A stretch of 64,000 nt of DNA from Phascolarctobacterium sp. ET69. GTDB lineage: Bacteria > Bacillota > Negativicutes > Acidaminococcales > Acidaminococcaceae. The stretch is taken from positions 293,587 to 357,586 of the forward strand of contig NZ_JAMBLR010000003.1 in NCBI RefSeq assembly GCF_023336935.1, in the 5' to 3' direction. The notes under the pieces are model-generated. The model ran no database searches. It worked only from the letters and a program-made list of their open reading frames with translations, and had not been told where the DNA came from. A program made the position numbers and the translations under genes. The number at the start of each line of letters is the position of its first letter. Position 1 is the first letter of the stretch. Below, one piece after another: positions 42,811-51,310 of the stretch.

Positions 42811-42838
42811 ATTATATCATCAAAAACTCTATTTTCAA
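42811..42838 (-). promoter_or_regulatory. Promoter inside the invertible segment, pointing to the MBOAT operon
   Basis: On the reverse strand TTGAAA (42838-42833), 16 bp, TATAAT (42816-42811), with a start near 42804. In the orientation shown it drives the MBOAT/AlgX-like operon; inversion would aim it into the 3' end of the recombinase gene. Confidence 0.7.
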
Positions 42839-42880
42839 GATTTCAACAGTGATTAAAAGTCCCTAAAATCTGTTTGCCAC

Positions 42881-42899
42881 AAAGTACACTTTATAGCAA
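42881..42899 (-). repeat. Right inverted repeat of the putative invertible promoter element
   Basis: The reverse complement reads TTGCTATAAAGTGTACTTT. It ends 10 bp from the recombinase stop codon. The segment between the repeats is 93 bp. Confidence 0.75.
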
Positions 42900-42909
42900 C
42901 TTTGATGCA

Positions 42910-43518
42910 TTACAAAATTACTCCTTTTTCGTATTGATTGGCACGGTAGCGAAAGCTTGTCAGCGGCATACAGCATTCTTTGGCGGCTGTTATGCCGGTA
43001 ATTTTACCTGCTTTCCATTTTTGGTAAACAGCATGGAAATTTGCCGGCAAAGGTTTTGGCGGCCTGCCGAAGCGTATGCCTTTTGCTTTGGCTGCTGCAA
43101 TGCCTTCTGCCTGCCTTTGGCGGATATTGTTGCGTTCGTTTTCGGCGGCGAAGGACAGCACCTGCAAAACAATGTCGCTTAAAAATGTGCCCATTAAATC
43201 TTTGCCGATACGGGTATCTAAAAGCGGCATATCCAAAACTACAATGTCTATCTTTTTTATTTTTGTTAAATAGCGCCATTGTTCTAAAATTTCGCTATAA
43301 TTTCTGCCTAAGCGGTCAATGCTTTTAATGTAAAGCACATCATCTGCTTTTAATTTACGCAGTAGTTTTTTATACTGCGGGCGGTCAAAATTTTTACCCG
43401 ATTGTTTATCGGTATATAAATTTTTGGAAGGTATCTGCATTTTTTTCATTACAATAACCTGCCTGTCTTCATTTTGGTCATAGCTGCTTACGCGGATGTA
43501 GCCGTAATTTGTACTCAT
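42910..43518 (-). CDS. Serine recombinase (resolvase/invertase family)
   Basis: 202 aa. The N-terminal catalytic domain has GYIRVSSYDQNEDRQ, with the nucleophile Ser at about residue 11, then SIDRLGRNYSEILEQW and the helix E segment FLSDIVLQVLSFAAENERNNIRQRQAEGI; a C-terminal helix-turn-helix follows GRPPKPL. The size and layout fit Hin/Gin/Tn3-type small serine recombinases. It lies directly beside the inverted repeats and is the likely catalyst of their inversion (inference). Its GC content is higher than that of the MBOAT genes. ATG 43518 has AGGAGGATAA upstream. Confidence 0.92.
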   Translation of the reverse strand: MSTNYGYIRVSSYDQNEDRQVIVMKKMQIPSKNLYTDKQSGKNFDRPQYKKLLRKLKADDVLYIKSIDRLGRNYSEILEQWRYLTKIKKIDIVVLDMPLLDTRIGKDLMGTFLSDIVLQVLSFAAENERNNIRQRQAEGIAAAKAKGIRFGRPPKPLPANFHAVYQKWKAGKITGITAAKECCMPLTSFRYRANQYEKGVIL

Positions 43519-43605
43519 TTTATCCTCCTGTAAATATCTTTCTAACCATAAAACGGTATTTTGGCATAATTTATTTACCTTTTAATATAAAAAAGCATAA
43601 AAAAA

Positions 43606-43629
43606 CAACCGTGAGTTGTATCACGGTTG
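43606..43629 (-). terminator. Terminator of the DUF4127 gene
   Basis: A 9-bp stem CAACCGTGA/TCACGGTTG with TTTTTTTATG on the reverse strand. Confidence 0.85.
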
Positions 43630-43647
43630 CTTAAAATCTTATGTCTG

Positions 43648-45285
43648 CTATTGTGCAGATTTTTTTATGCCGTATTCACAATTTGTTTTTAATTCTATTT
43701 CAAAAATTCTGTTCCACGGAAGTTTTGTTTCGGCGTTAATGCCGGTAAGGTAATATTCATCTGCGCCGTCGCTGTAAAAGGGTGTAAGGCCTAAATTGGT
43801 ATATAAAAGGCTGCGTTTTTCGTTATAAATAAAGCCTTCTATAATATTTTCGGCAAAAGTTTTATAGCTGTCATTCAAATTTGCAGGGTCCTGTCCGCGC
43901 AGGTTAAGTATGGTGCTGAGGCGGTGGTGCAAAAGTTTTTGGTAGCTGTAATCATCCAGCAGGCGGGCAACGGTAAAGTTAAGATTTTGCGCGTAAAGCG
44001 CAGGCAGCAGATATTTTGGCAGGCGTTTAAGCTGCCCTGTAAATATTGCGCTTTGCGCCATGGCTGTACCTGCCGCGTTGCCGAAGGTGTTCCAGGCCGA
44101 GTAAGAAACAAGTTTGTTTATGGTTACGTTGTTTGCCAAAAGTACGGGCAAAAGCATCTGGCTGCTTTCATAATCTTCACTGGCGTCGATAACGGCAACA
44201 TGCTTGCCGCTGTTAAGCAGTGTTTGCAGTTTCTGCGCCATTTTTTCGTTAGCAGGTTCTTTGGCACTGCCGCAGTGTACATATAAAATAATGTCGGCTT
44301 CATTAAGGTTTTGCGTCAGCGTGCCGCCGGTAAATTTAATTTTGTCAAGCAGGGCGGCTTCGGCAGTAACTGCCATGTATGGCATAATGGCGGTGGCTGC
44401 GCTGCCAGTGGTATATTCAATATAAAATTTGGGTGTATAGTTATTAATCTGGCAAAAGCGGCGTGCCGTAAGCATCTGCGCTATTTCGTCCGCGCCGCAG
44501 GTGGTTGTGCTGGCGCTGCTTAACCCTGCCCGGCGCATATAGGCTTCGGCGTGGGTGCGGTTGCGGTTGGGCAGGCCAAATGGCTGGGCGTCATCCTGCC
44601 CTATTACAAGCGTATAATTTTTGGCGGCGCACAATGCTGCAAGCTGTTTGTTAAAACTGTCGTTAGTGCTGTACAGCACGTTATATTTTTGCAGTATTTC
44701 CTGCGGAATTTTATTTTTAATTTCTTCCAGCTGAGCTGTGGAAGGGTAGTCGCCAAACTGTTCTACAATATCGCGCAGGGTGGAATAACGCATTAAGTGC
44801 CACTGGTACCAGGCGTCCGGCAGCAGGTTATCGCTTACAAGCAGGCGCGGAATAATCGAAAAAACGGTAATATCTTCGCCTGAAGGCATAGTTTGCAGCA
44901 GTTTAAAAAAGTTCTGCTCGTCGTTAACGGTTCCCTGCGGCAGGCGTGAAGCAAGCAGCCCGCCGTGAATTAAAAGGTCGCCGGAAATAACCGCCGGGCA
45001 GTTGCCTGCGTTATGGCTGAGCCATGAGGATAATTTTTCGCGGTTTGCCGGTGTGCGGTAGTTGTCAAGAAGTTCTTTTGGGGGTAAAATTACATCTATG
45101 GAAGCAAGCCTGCCCAAATCCTGCGCTATTAACGTACAGGGCGGGCGGCTGTCAAGCGGCACAAGCAGCAGCTGTTCCTGCACCGGCAGGGGCGGCGGTG
45201 TGTAAGGCGTGCTTGGCGGCAGGCTGAAAAAATAAAAAATATAGCTGCACAGGGCGGTTAAAAAAAGCCATAAATACTTTTTCAC
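43648..45285 (-). CDS. DUF4127 family protein
   Basis: 545 aa. After an N-terminal membrane segment or signal (WLFLTALCSYIFYFFSL) and a Pro-rich stretch it shows the family opening LLLVPLDSRPPCTLIAQDLG, later IGQDDAQPFGLPNRNR and DASEDYESSQMLLPVLLANN. DUF4127 proteins are conserved in Firmicutes but without a described function. The acidic and His-containing motifs (GQDD, HAEAY) suggest an enzyme acting outside the membrane. The start at 45285 has AAAGGAGGCTTACC upstream. Confidence 0.88.
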   Translation of the reverse strand: MKKYLWLFLTALCSYIFYFFSLPPSTPYTPPPLPVQEQLLLVPLDSRPPCTLIAQDLGRLASIDVILPPKELLDNYRTPANREKLSSWLSHNAGNCPAVISGDLLIHGGLLASRLPQGTVNDEQNFFKLLQTMPSGEDITVFSIIPRLLVSDNLLPDAWYQWHLMRYSTLRDIVEQFGDYPSTAQLEEIKNKIPQEILQKYNVLYSTNDSFNKQLAALCAAKNYTLVIGQDDAQPFGLPNRNRTHAEAYMRRAGLSSASTTTCGADEIAQMLTARRFCQINNYTPKFYIEYTTGSAATAIMPYMAVTAEAALLDKIKFTGGTLTQNLNEADIILYVHCGSAKEPANEKMAQKLQTLLNSGKHVAVIDASEDYESSQMLLPVLLANNVTINKLVSYSAWNTFGNAAGTAMAQSAIFTGQLKRLPKYLLPALYAQNLNFTVARLLDDYSYQKLLHHRLSTILNLRGQDPANLNDSYKTFAENIIEGFIYNEKRSLLYTNLGLTPFYSDGADEYYLTGINAETKLPWNRIFEIELKTNCEYGIKKSAQ

Positions 45286-45346
45286 GGTAAGCCTCCTTTG
45301 CAGCGTATAGTTACAAATATTATATTACAAGTACGGAGTTTTTAAA

Positions 45347-45904
45347 ATGAGAATTATTACTGGCAGAGCCAGAGGGCTGAAGCTGACTACGCCCAAAAAC
45401 TGGGATGTGCGCCCTACTGCCGACAGGGTGAAGGAATCGCTGTTTAATATTATCGGCAGCAAAATTATCGGCGCGCAGGTGCTGGATTTATTTGCCGGTA
45501 CGGGTAACCTCGGGCTTGAAAGCTGGAGCCGCGGCGCGGAGAAAATTGTTTTTACCGATACAAGCAAAGAATCGCTGCGGCTGGTGGAAAGCAATATTGC
45601 CAAATGCCGGGCGCAGGAAGATACGGAAACAATTTGCGGAGATGCCTGCCAGCTGATAGGGCGGCTGCATAAAAAGGGCATGAGTTTTGATTTTATTTTT
45701 GCCGACCCGCCTTATAACAAGGGGCTGGTGCAGAAGGTTATTGCCGCGCTGGCGGAAAGCCCTCTTTTAAACGACGGCGGCTATTTAATTGCCGAACATT
45801 CGGCACATGACGAGCTTGGAACACTGCCGCCGCAGTTTGAACTTGTGCGCTGTGAAACTTACGGCGAAACAAAAATTAGCTTTATACGTTTTGCAAAAGT
45901 GTGA
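45347..45904 (+). CDS. rsmD: 16S rRNA (guanine-966-N2)-methyltransferase
   Basis: 185 aa. AdoMet motif VLDLFAGTGNLGLESWSRG (near 50-68), catalytic FADPPYNKGL (near 125) and the N-terminal RIITGRARGLKL of the RsmD family. It methylates 16S rRNA in the small subunit. The rsmD-coaD order is common in bacteria. Confidence 0.96.
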   Translation: MRIITGRARGLKLTTPKNWDVRPTADRVKESLFNIIGSKIIGAQVLDLFAGTGNLGLESWSRGAEKIVFTDTSKESLRLVESNIAKCRAQEDTETICGDACQLIGRLHKKGMSFDFIFADPPYNKGLVQKVIAALAESPLLNDGGYLIAEHSAHDELGTLPPQFELVRCETYGETKISFIRFAKV

Positions 45905-46027
45905 AAACATGTTACAATAGATAAAAGGTGCGGCAATTAAAGGAATATTACATTTTGTGTAGAATAAAGCTTTTAGAATATTGCCAAAATTTACCGTCTG
46001 CAAAGCAGATTTTAGGAGGTTAATAAA

Positions 46028-46522
46028 GTGCGCAGAGCAATTTGCCCGGGGAGTTTTGATCCGGTAACCAATGGCCATTTGGACATTTTTGAACGGGCAA
46101 GCCAGATGTTTGATGAGATTGTCATCAGTGTTTTTCACAATCCGGGAAAGGAAAAAGCAATGTTCAGCATGGAAGAACGTGTTGAAATGCTGCGTATGGC
46201 AACAGCGCATATCCCCAATGCCAGGGTTACCTGTTTTTCGGGTTTGCTGAACGAGTTTTGCAGGCAGGAAAAAGCTCCTTTTATTGTCAGGGGCCTGCGT
46301 GCATTTTCCGATTTTGAGTATGAATTTCAGCGTGCGCTGCTGATTAAAAAAATTGATAATAATCTGGAAACTGTTTTTATCATGACCAATGCCAATTATT
46401 CGTTTTTAAGCTCTTCCGGCGTGCGCGAACTGGCTACGTTTGGCGGCTGCATCCACGGTTTGGTGCCCGATAACGTTGAGGTGCGCATTAAGGAGCTGCT
46501 GGCGGAAAAACACTTGTTATAG
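46028..46522 (+). CDS. coaD: Phosphopantetheine adenylyltransferase
   Basis: 164 aa; fourth step of CoA synthesis. Motifs: CPGSFDPVTNGHLDIFERAS (nucleotide-binding T/HxGH), VRGLRAFSDFEYEFQRAL, and the SSSGVRELATFGG ending. GTG 46028 follows AGGAGG with 8 nt. CoA serves the fatty acid genes further on. Confidence 0.97.
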   Translation: MRRAICPGSFDPVTNGHLDIFERASQMFDEIVISVFHNPGKEKAMFSMEERVEMLRMATAHIPNARVTCFSGLLNEFCRQEKAPFIVRGLRAFSDFEYEFQRALLIKKIDNNLETVFIMTNANYSFLSSSGVRELATFGGCIHGLVPDNVEVRIKELLAEKHLL

Positions 46523-46537
46523 AAAGAGGATGTTACG

Positions 46538-47134
46538 ATGATAGACAAGAGTACCAGTGCTGCTTTAGACAGAATTTTTGATGAAATGTATAATCTTATT
46601 TCTGCGGCCAGCAGAATTCCGCTGACTGATAAAATCATTGTGGAAGAAAGCGATTTGGCTGAAATTCTGGATGATTTGAAGGAAGCCATTCCCCGTGAAG
46701 TAAAAAGTGCCGCCAAGCTTTTGGAAGAGCAGAAAGCCATAATCAACAAGGCCCACGAAGATGCCGACAATATTGTTGTGCAGGCCAAAACCGAGGCGGA
46801 ACGCATTGTGGAAATTGCCAAGGCGGAAGCAGAACGCCTTGTACGCCAGGAAGAAGTTGTGCAGCAGGCACAGGCTTTTGCCGAGGATATTAAAAATACG
46901 GCTCTGCGCCATGAACAGGAAGTTAAGGAAGAAGCAGACGCTTATGCAGAGCGCGTAAAAATGGATGTGCTGCAATATGCCGATGATATGCTGGCGTATT
47001 TAAGCGGCAATTTGCAGTCTGCCCTGCAGGGCCTGAACGATAACCGCAATTCCGTTAACGACGAACGCCGCAAACTTGCAGCGCCGCAGGAATATTACGG
47101 CGATGAAATTCAGGACGACGAAGAAGAAAAATAA
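46538..47134 (+). CDS. Coiled-coil protein of unknown function
   Basis: 198 aa, no membrane segment. Residues 55-150 form a long coiled coil with heptads rich in Glu, Ala and Gln (AKTEAERIVEIAKAEAERLV, EEADAYAERVKMDVLQYADD), similar in style to F/V-type ATPase stator subunits, and it ends in an acidic tail (DDEEEK). Proteins like this are often found between coaD and the tmcAL gene in clostridia; function unknown. ATG 46538 has AAAGAGGATG upstream, 15 bp after coaD. Confidence 0.8.
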   Translation: MIDKSTSAALDRIFDEMYNLISAASRIPLTDKIIVEESDLAEILDDLKEAIPREVKSAAKLLEEQKAIINKAHEDADNIVVQAKTEAERIVEIAKAEAERLVRQEEVVQQAQAFAEDIKNTALRHEQEVKEEADAYAERVKMDVLQYADDMLAYLSGNLQSALQGLNDNRNSVNDERRKLAAPQEYYGDEIQDDEEEK

Positions 47135-47148
47135 TCAGGCAAAAATTT

Positions 47149-47178
47149 AAGCCGTTTACTCTTACGGGTAAGCGGCTT
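47149..47178. terminator. Bidirectional terminator
   Basis: An 11-bp stem AAGCCG..TTAC with its complement, followed by TGTTTTTTA, between convergent genes. Confidence 0.8.
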
Positions 47179-47187
47179 TGTTTTTTA

Positions 47188-48420
47188 TCATGCCTGCTGA
47201 AAAGGCTGCGTTAAAAAATCGCTGTTATAGGTTTGGCAATAGTTTTGGCTGCGGTTTTGCAGTAATGCCAGCAGATTGGCGGCGTTAATATCCGTTTGCA
47301 GCTGGCGTATAATAAGTTCGTCTTTTGCGGCGTTGCCGGTGAGGCAGTTTTTAAAATTGCGGCCTATTTTGGTAATAATCGGCATCGAGGCCGTTTTGCG
47401 CATTTGTGCAAGCAGGCTGCGCCCGCGGCTGTTAAAAGCCAGCACGCGCAGGTATTGCGGTTTGGCTTCGGTAAAAATGGTTTTGTCGTTGCCAAGCAAA
47501 AGCTGCATTAACAGGCGGCGGATGCGCGATTTTGTATAGCGTTTACTGCTAACGCTGTTTACAACGCTTTGCATATCCGGGCAGGCAGCTGCTGCTTTTA
47601 ACCGGTGTTCAAGGCCTTCGGTGCATTCGCAGGCAGCGGCAATTTGCTGCTCCGTAAGCATACAGAGCTTGTATAAAACAAGCGCGTCAAGTTTTGCTGT
47701 ATTCCAGCCAAGCAAATTTAAAGAATGGAGCGTTTCCAGTAACTTGTGGCTGCGTTCCGGGATTTGTTTTAAAATTCTGCCGGAAAGCCCTGCGGCGGCG
47801 TATTCCGTACGTATGCCGCTGGCGCTGGCGTATTCGGCGCTTATATCGCTGCTGTTGTAGCCTGCACCGCAGCGGCGTATAACAAGCGGCTCAATTTGCG
47901 GCGCGTATTTTTGCAGGCAGCGGCAGTATTCAAGCGCCAAAATATCGTTTGCTTCCGCTGCGGCAAAAGTAAACCCGGCATTTTGCAAAAGCGTGGACTG
48001 GGCTGCGGCGTAAGAAGCGCCGCTTTTTATAATCGCGCGCAGTTCTTCCTGATGAGTGTTGATGAAGTGGGCGGCAGCTGCAAGCGTTTGTGTTTCCGCG
48101 GTTTCCGCGCCAAAAGCGAGGTAACCCGTAATTCCTGTCGCCGCCAAAAGCTGCACTGCGCCTGCGGCAAAAAATTCCGCGCTGCGGCACGAAAATACGG
48201 CAGGCAGTTCCAGTACAAGGTCTGCGCCGTTTTGCACGGCCATCTGCGCCCGCGCCCATTTATTGCAGAAAGCAGGTTCGCCGCGCTGCACAACGCTGCC
48301 GCTCATAACGGCAATAACGGGCAAATGGCCTCCGGCAAGGCGGCGCGCTTCGGTAAGATGCAGCAAATGCCCATTGTGGAATGGATTGTATTCGGCTATA
48401 ACGCCGATAGATTTTTTCAT
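47188..48420 (-). CDS. tmcAL: tRNA(Met) cytidine acetate ligase (YlbM)
   Basis: 410 aa of the nucleotidyltransferase-fold TmcAL family, which forms N4-acetylcytidine at the wobble position of elongator tRNA-Met from acetate and ATP. N-terminal motif GVIAEYNPFHNGHLLHL (HxGH), AVMSGSVVQRGEPAFCNKW, and VLELPAVFSCRSAE. ATG 48420 is preceded by GAGGTGAACCT on the reverse strand. It is divergent from ackA, so acetate-using and acetate-producing functions share the intergenic region, perhaps by chance. Confidence 0.93.
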   Translation of the reverse strand: MKKSIGVIAEYNPFHNGHLLHLTEARRLAGGHLPVIAVMSGSVVQRGEPAFCNKWARAQMAVQNGADLVLELPAVFSCRSAEFFAAGAVQLLAATGITGYLAFGAETAETQTLAAAAHFINTHQEELRAIIKSGASYAAAQSTLLQNAGFTFAAAEANDILALEYCRCLQKYAPQIEPLVIRRCGAGYNSSDISAEYASASGIRTEYAAAGLSGRILKQIPERSHKLLETLHSLNLLGWNTAKLDALVLYKLCMLTEQQIAAACECTEGLEHRLKAAAACPDMQSVVNSVSSKRYTKSRIRRLLMQLLLGNDKTIFTEAKPQYLRVLAFNSRGRSLLAQMRKTASMPIITKIGRNFKNCLTGNAAKDELIIRQLQTDINAANLLALLQNRSQNYCQTYNSDFLTQPFQQA

Positions 48421-48527
48421 AGGTTCACCTCAGAAAGTTTTACTGGCGGTTAAATGTCAAATAGTGTATACTAATAGTATATTAAAATTTACCCGGAAGT
48501 GCAAAACTAATTTTAGGGGTGAATACT

Positions 48528-49736
48528 GTGATTGTTTTTGTTGTTAATTGCGGCAGTTCTTCAATTAAATACCAGCTTATAAATATGAACGGCGAAAAGG
48601 TGCTGGCCAAAGGCTTGATTGAGCGTATCGGCATGGACGGTTCTGTTTTAAAGCATACTCCGGAAGGAAAATACACGGTGGATATTAACATCGACGTGCC
48701 CGACCATAACTTTGGCATAAAGCTGGCGGTGGATGCACTGGTAAATCCCGATTACGGCGTTATTAAAAGCATGAGCGAAATTGACGCTGTAGGGCACCGC
48801 GTTGTTCACGGCGGCGAACGCTTTTCCGATTCCGTGCTTGTAACGCCGGATGTGCTTGAAGGCATTGCTGCCTGCGCCGAGCTTGCGCCGCTGCACAACC
48901 CGCCCAACTTAAACGGCGTTAAGGCTTGCATGGCGTTAATGCCGCAGGTGCCGCAGGTTGTTGTTTTCGATACGGCGTTTCACCAGAGCATGCCTGAAAA
49001 AGCCTATTTATACGGCCTGCCTTATGAACTGTATGTAAAATACGGCGTGCGCCGTTACGGTTTCCACGGCACTTCGCATAAATACGTGGCTCAGGAAGCC
49101 GCCAGAATGATGGGCGGAGAAGTTTCGGATTACCGCATTATTACCTGCCATCTGGGCAACGGCTCAAGCGTGGCGGCTGTTAAATACGGCAAATCCATTG
49201 ATACCAGCATGGGCTATACCCCGCTGGACGGGCTTGTTATGGGCACGCGCTCCGGCGAGATTGACCCGGCGATTATTCCGTTTTTAATTGTTAAAGAAAA
49301 TATGGATGCCGAGCAGATTGACGAATATCTTAACCGCCGCAGCGGCGTTTTGGGCATCAGCGGGCTTTCCAGCGATTTCAGGGATTTGGAAAGCGCGGCG
49401 CACCGCGGCGATGAACGCAGCCAGCTGGCGATTGACGTTTTTGCTTACCGCGTAAAAAAATATATCGGCGCTTATACGGCGGCGATGGGCGGCGTGGATG
49501 CCATTGTGTTTACGGCAGGTCTAGGTGAGAATTCTTCTTCCATGCGCGAGAAAATCTGCGAAGGGCTGGAGTATCTTGGTACCGGCATCGACCCAGTGAA
49601 AAACAAGGCGCGCGGCAAAAACCAGGAAATTAATGTTGACGGCGCAAAGGTAAAAATTTTTGCAATTCCTACCAACGAGGAGCTTGTAATTGCGCGCGAC
49701 ACTGTAAATATCTGCCGCCGCATTATAAAATTGTAA
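48528..49736 (+). CDS. ackA: Acetate kinase
   Basis: 402 aa; converts acetyl phosphate and ADP to acetate and ATP. Motifs: VVNCGSSSIKYQLI, GHRVVHGGERF, RRYGFHGTSHKYV, CHLGNGSSVAAV and FTAGLGENSSSMR. GTG 48528 is chosen with AGGGG 8 nt upstream; GTG 48519 is in frame but touches that site. No pta is nearby. Confidence 0.97.
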   Translation: MIVFVVNCGSSSIKYQLINMNGEKVLAKGLIERIGMDGSVLKHTPEGKYTVDINIDVPDHNFGIKLAVDALVNPDYGVIKSMSEIDAVGHRVVHGGERFSDSVLVTPDVLEGIAACAELAPLHNPPNLNGVKACMALMPQVPQVVVFDTAFHQSMPEKAYLYGLPYELYVKYGVRRYGFHGTSHKYVAQEAARMMGGEVSDYRIITCHLGNGSSVAAVKYGKSIDTSMGYTPLDGLVMGTRSGEIDPAIIPFLIVKENMDAEQIDEYLNRRSGVLGISGLSSDFRDLESAAHRGDERSQLAIDVFAYRVKKYIGAYTAAMGGVDAIVFTAGLGENSSSMREKICEGLEYLGTGIDPVKNKARGKNQEINVDGAKVKIFAIPTNEELVIARDTVNICRRIIKL

Positions 49737-49758
49737 GCCTGCGGGCGATAACTATTAC

Positions 49759-49787
49759 TTGACAAAGCAGCTTCACATAGCTATAAT
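49759..49787 (+). promoter_or_regulatory. Consensus promoter of yceD-rpmF
   Basis: TTGACA (49759-49764), 17 bp, TATAAT (49782-49787), 18 bp before the start codon. Confidence 0.88.
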
Positions 49788-49805
49788 TGATACGATTGGT
49801 GAAAT

Positions 49806-50309
49806 ATGATAAGAATAAATGTCGCAGAAATCAAAAAAAGACTTGTCGGAAGCAAAGAATTTTCGTATGAACTGACGCCTGATGAGCTGGGAATTACAGA
49901 AGCCGATTTAAAAATTACCGCGCCTGTTGTTTTAAAAGGCATGGTTGAAAATGCGGGCGACGTAATTTTGCTCAAGGCCGAAGCAGCAACGGAAATTGAA
50001 CGCACCTGCGGACGCTGTCTTAAGGTTTATACCGAAAAGCTGAACGCCCAGGTGGTTGAAAAATTTTATCCGGCAGGAGCAGAAAACATTGAAAATGATG
50101 CTTTTATCTATGAATCAGATCTGCTTGATATAACAGAGCCTGTTCGAGAGAGCCTCCTTTTGGCAGTTCCTTTGCAAGCACTTTGCAGGGAAGATTGCCG
50201 TGGGCTGTGTCCGGTCTGCGGGGCTGACAGAAATGAAGGCGACTGCGGCTGTGATACAACTTCGGTTGATCCCAGACTGGCGGCATTAAAGCAATTCATC
50301 AAAAATTAA
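49806..50309 (+). CDS. YceD/DUF177 family protein
   Basis: 167 aa, a conserved protein encoded next to rpmF in many bacteria and connected with rRNA accumulation. Cysteine pairs CGRCLK (near 62-67) and CREDCRGLCPVCGADRNEGDCGC near the C-terminus suggest metal binding, as in the family. It forms the first gene of an rpmF operon with a consensus promoter. Confidence 0.9.
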   Translation: MIRINVAEIKKRLVGSKEFSYELTPDELGITEADLKITAPVVLKGMVENAGDVILLKAEAATEIERTCGRCLKVYTEKLNAQVVEKFYPAGAENIENDAFIYESDLLDITEPVRESLLLAVPLQALCREDCRGLCPVCGADRNEGDCGCDTTSVDPRLAALKQFIKN

Positions 50310-50343
50310 ATTTTGCCTTACAGCTTGAGGAGGTGTACCAACA

Positions 50344-50526
50344 ATGGCAGTACCAAAAAGAAAAATGTCTAAAGCGCGCCGTGATTCCCGCCGTGCAAAC
50401 TGGAAGCTTACCGCTCCCGGCTTAGTTGAATGCCCGCAATGTCACGAAATGAAAATGCCGCACCGTGTTTGCCCCGAATGTGGTTACTACAATGGTAAAC
50501 AGGTTGTAGCAAAAGACGCTGAGTAA
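50344..50526 (+). CDS. rpmF: Ribosomal protein L32
   Basis: 60 aa with [17 protein letters not shown] at the N-terminus and a four-cysteine zinc ribbon (CPQC...CPEC, residues 39-56). This is the zinc-binding form. A strong GAGGAGGTG site precedes the ATG. Two terminators follow. Confidence 0.97.
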   Translation: MAVPKRKMSKARRDSRRANWKLTAPGLVECPQCHEMKMPHRVCPECGYYNGKQVVAKDAE

Positions 50527-50532
50527 AAAATA

Positions 50533-50560
50533 CCCCCTAAGCCTCAGGCTTGGGGGTTTT
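50533..50560 (+). terminator. rpmF terminator
   Basis: CCCCC-AAGCC / GGCTT-GGGGG stem with one bulge, 3-nt loop and TTTTT. Confidence 0.88.
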
Positions 50561-50582
50561 TGCTTTTAACCGGATATTTGTT

Positions 50583-50607
50583 AAAGAGGCTTTGCAGCCT
50601 CTTTTTA
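50583..50607 (+). terminator. Second terminator in tandem
   Basis: AAAGAGGCT/AGCCTCTTT, 9 bp, followed by T-rich sequence; isolates the fapR operon from rpmF. Confidence 0.8.
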
Positions 50608-50648
50608 TTTTGCTGTTTTAAGGATGAAAAGCAGGTAAAAAATTTTGC

Positions 50649-50677
50649 TTGCTTTTTTTTATTTGTACTATTATAAT
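50649..50677 (+). promoter_or_regulatory. fapR operon promoter
   Basis: TTGCTT (50649-50654), 17 bp, TATAAT (50672-50677), start near 50684. Confidence 0.7.
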
Positions 50678-50688
50678 AAATCCAGATA

Positions 50689-50705
50689 TTAGGAGTAGGT
50701 ATTAA
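50689..50705 (+). promoter_or_regulatory. Possible FapR operator
   Basis: A 17-bp TTA...TAA element whose reverse strand reads TTAATACCTACTCCTAA, close to the known FapR palindrome built on TTAGTACC. It overlaps the transcription start, where FapR bound in a malonyl-CoA-sensitive way would repress its own operon. Confidence 0.5.
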
Positions 50706-50719
50706 AATAAGGTGATGTT

Positions 50720-51310
50720 ATGAATTCTGCTAAAAAAGTAATACGGCATGAGCGCTTGTTTAAAATGCTGCAAAGAAACCCTTTTTTAACGGATGAGCAG
50801 CTTGCTAAAAATCTGGCGGTCAGCATTCAGACTATCCGTTTGGACAGGCTAAGCCTTAACATCCCGGAACTGCGCGAGCGCACGCGCCAGATGGCCGAGA
50901 ACGCGCAGGTAAAGCTGAAAGCCATTGACAAAAAGGATATTGTCGGTGACCTGATTGACCTGGAACTTAATCATTCCGGCATTTCCATGCTGAAAATAAC
51001 TCCTGATATGGTATTGGAAAAAACAGGTGTGGCAAGAGGCTATTATATGTTTGCCATGGCAAATACCCTGGCGCTGGCAGTTGTTGATGCCGAAGCGGCC
51101 CTTACCGGTGTGGGCAATGTTAAATACAAAGTGCCCGTATACGCAGGGGCTACGCTGGTGGCAAAGGCAGAGGTTATCCGCAGGGAGCTTAATAAATATA
51201 TAATTTGGGTTAAAATAAGAAATAATAATGAGGAAGTATTCCGGGCAAAATTTATAATTGTACCCTGCCCGGACGAAAGGACGACACAGGCATATGAAAA
51301 TCGCGCTTGA
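50720..51310 (+). CDS. fapR: FapR, malonyl-CoA-responsive regulator of lipid synthesis
   Basis: 196 aa: an N-terminal winged helix-turn-helix (LQRNPFLTDEQLAKNLAVSIQTIRLDR, 18-44), a linker, and a hot-dog-fold effector domain (VDAEAALTGVGNVKYKVPVYAGATLVAKAEV). FapR represses fatty acid and phospholipid genes until malonyl-CoA binds. It heads the plsX-fab operon, as in Bacillus; the end overlaps plsX. Confidence 0.95.
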   Translation: MNSAKKVIRHERLFKMLQRNPFLTDEQLAKNLAVSIQTIRLDRLSLNIPELRERTRQMAENAQVKLKAIDKKDIVGDLIDLELNHSGISMLKITPDMVLEKTGVARGYYMFAMANTLALAVVDAEAALTGVGNVKYKVPVYAGATLVAKAEVIRRELNKYIIWVKIRNNNEEVFRAKFIIVPCPDERTTQAYENRA

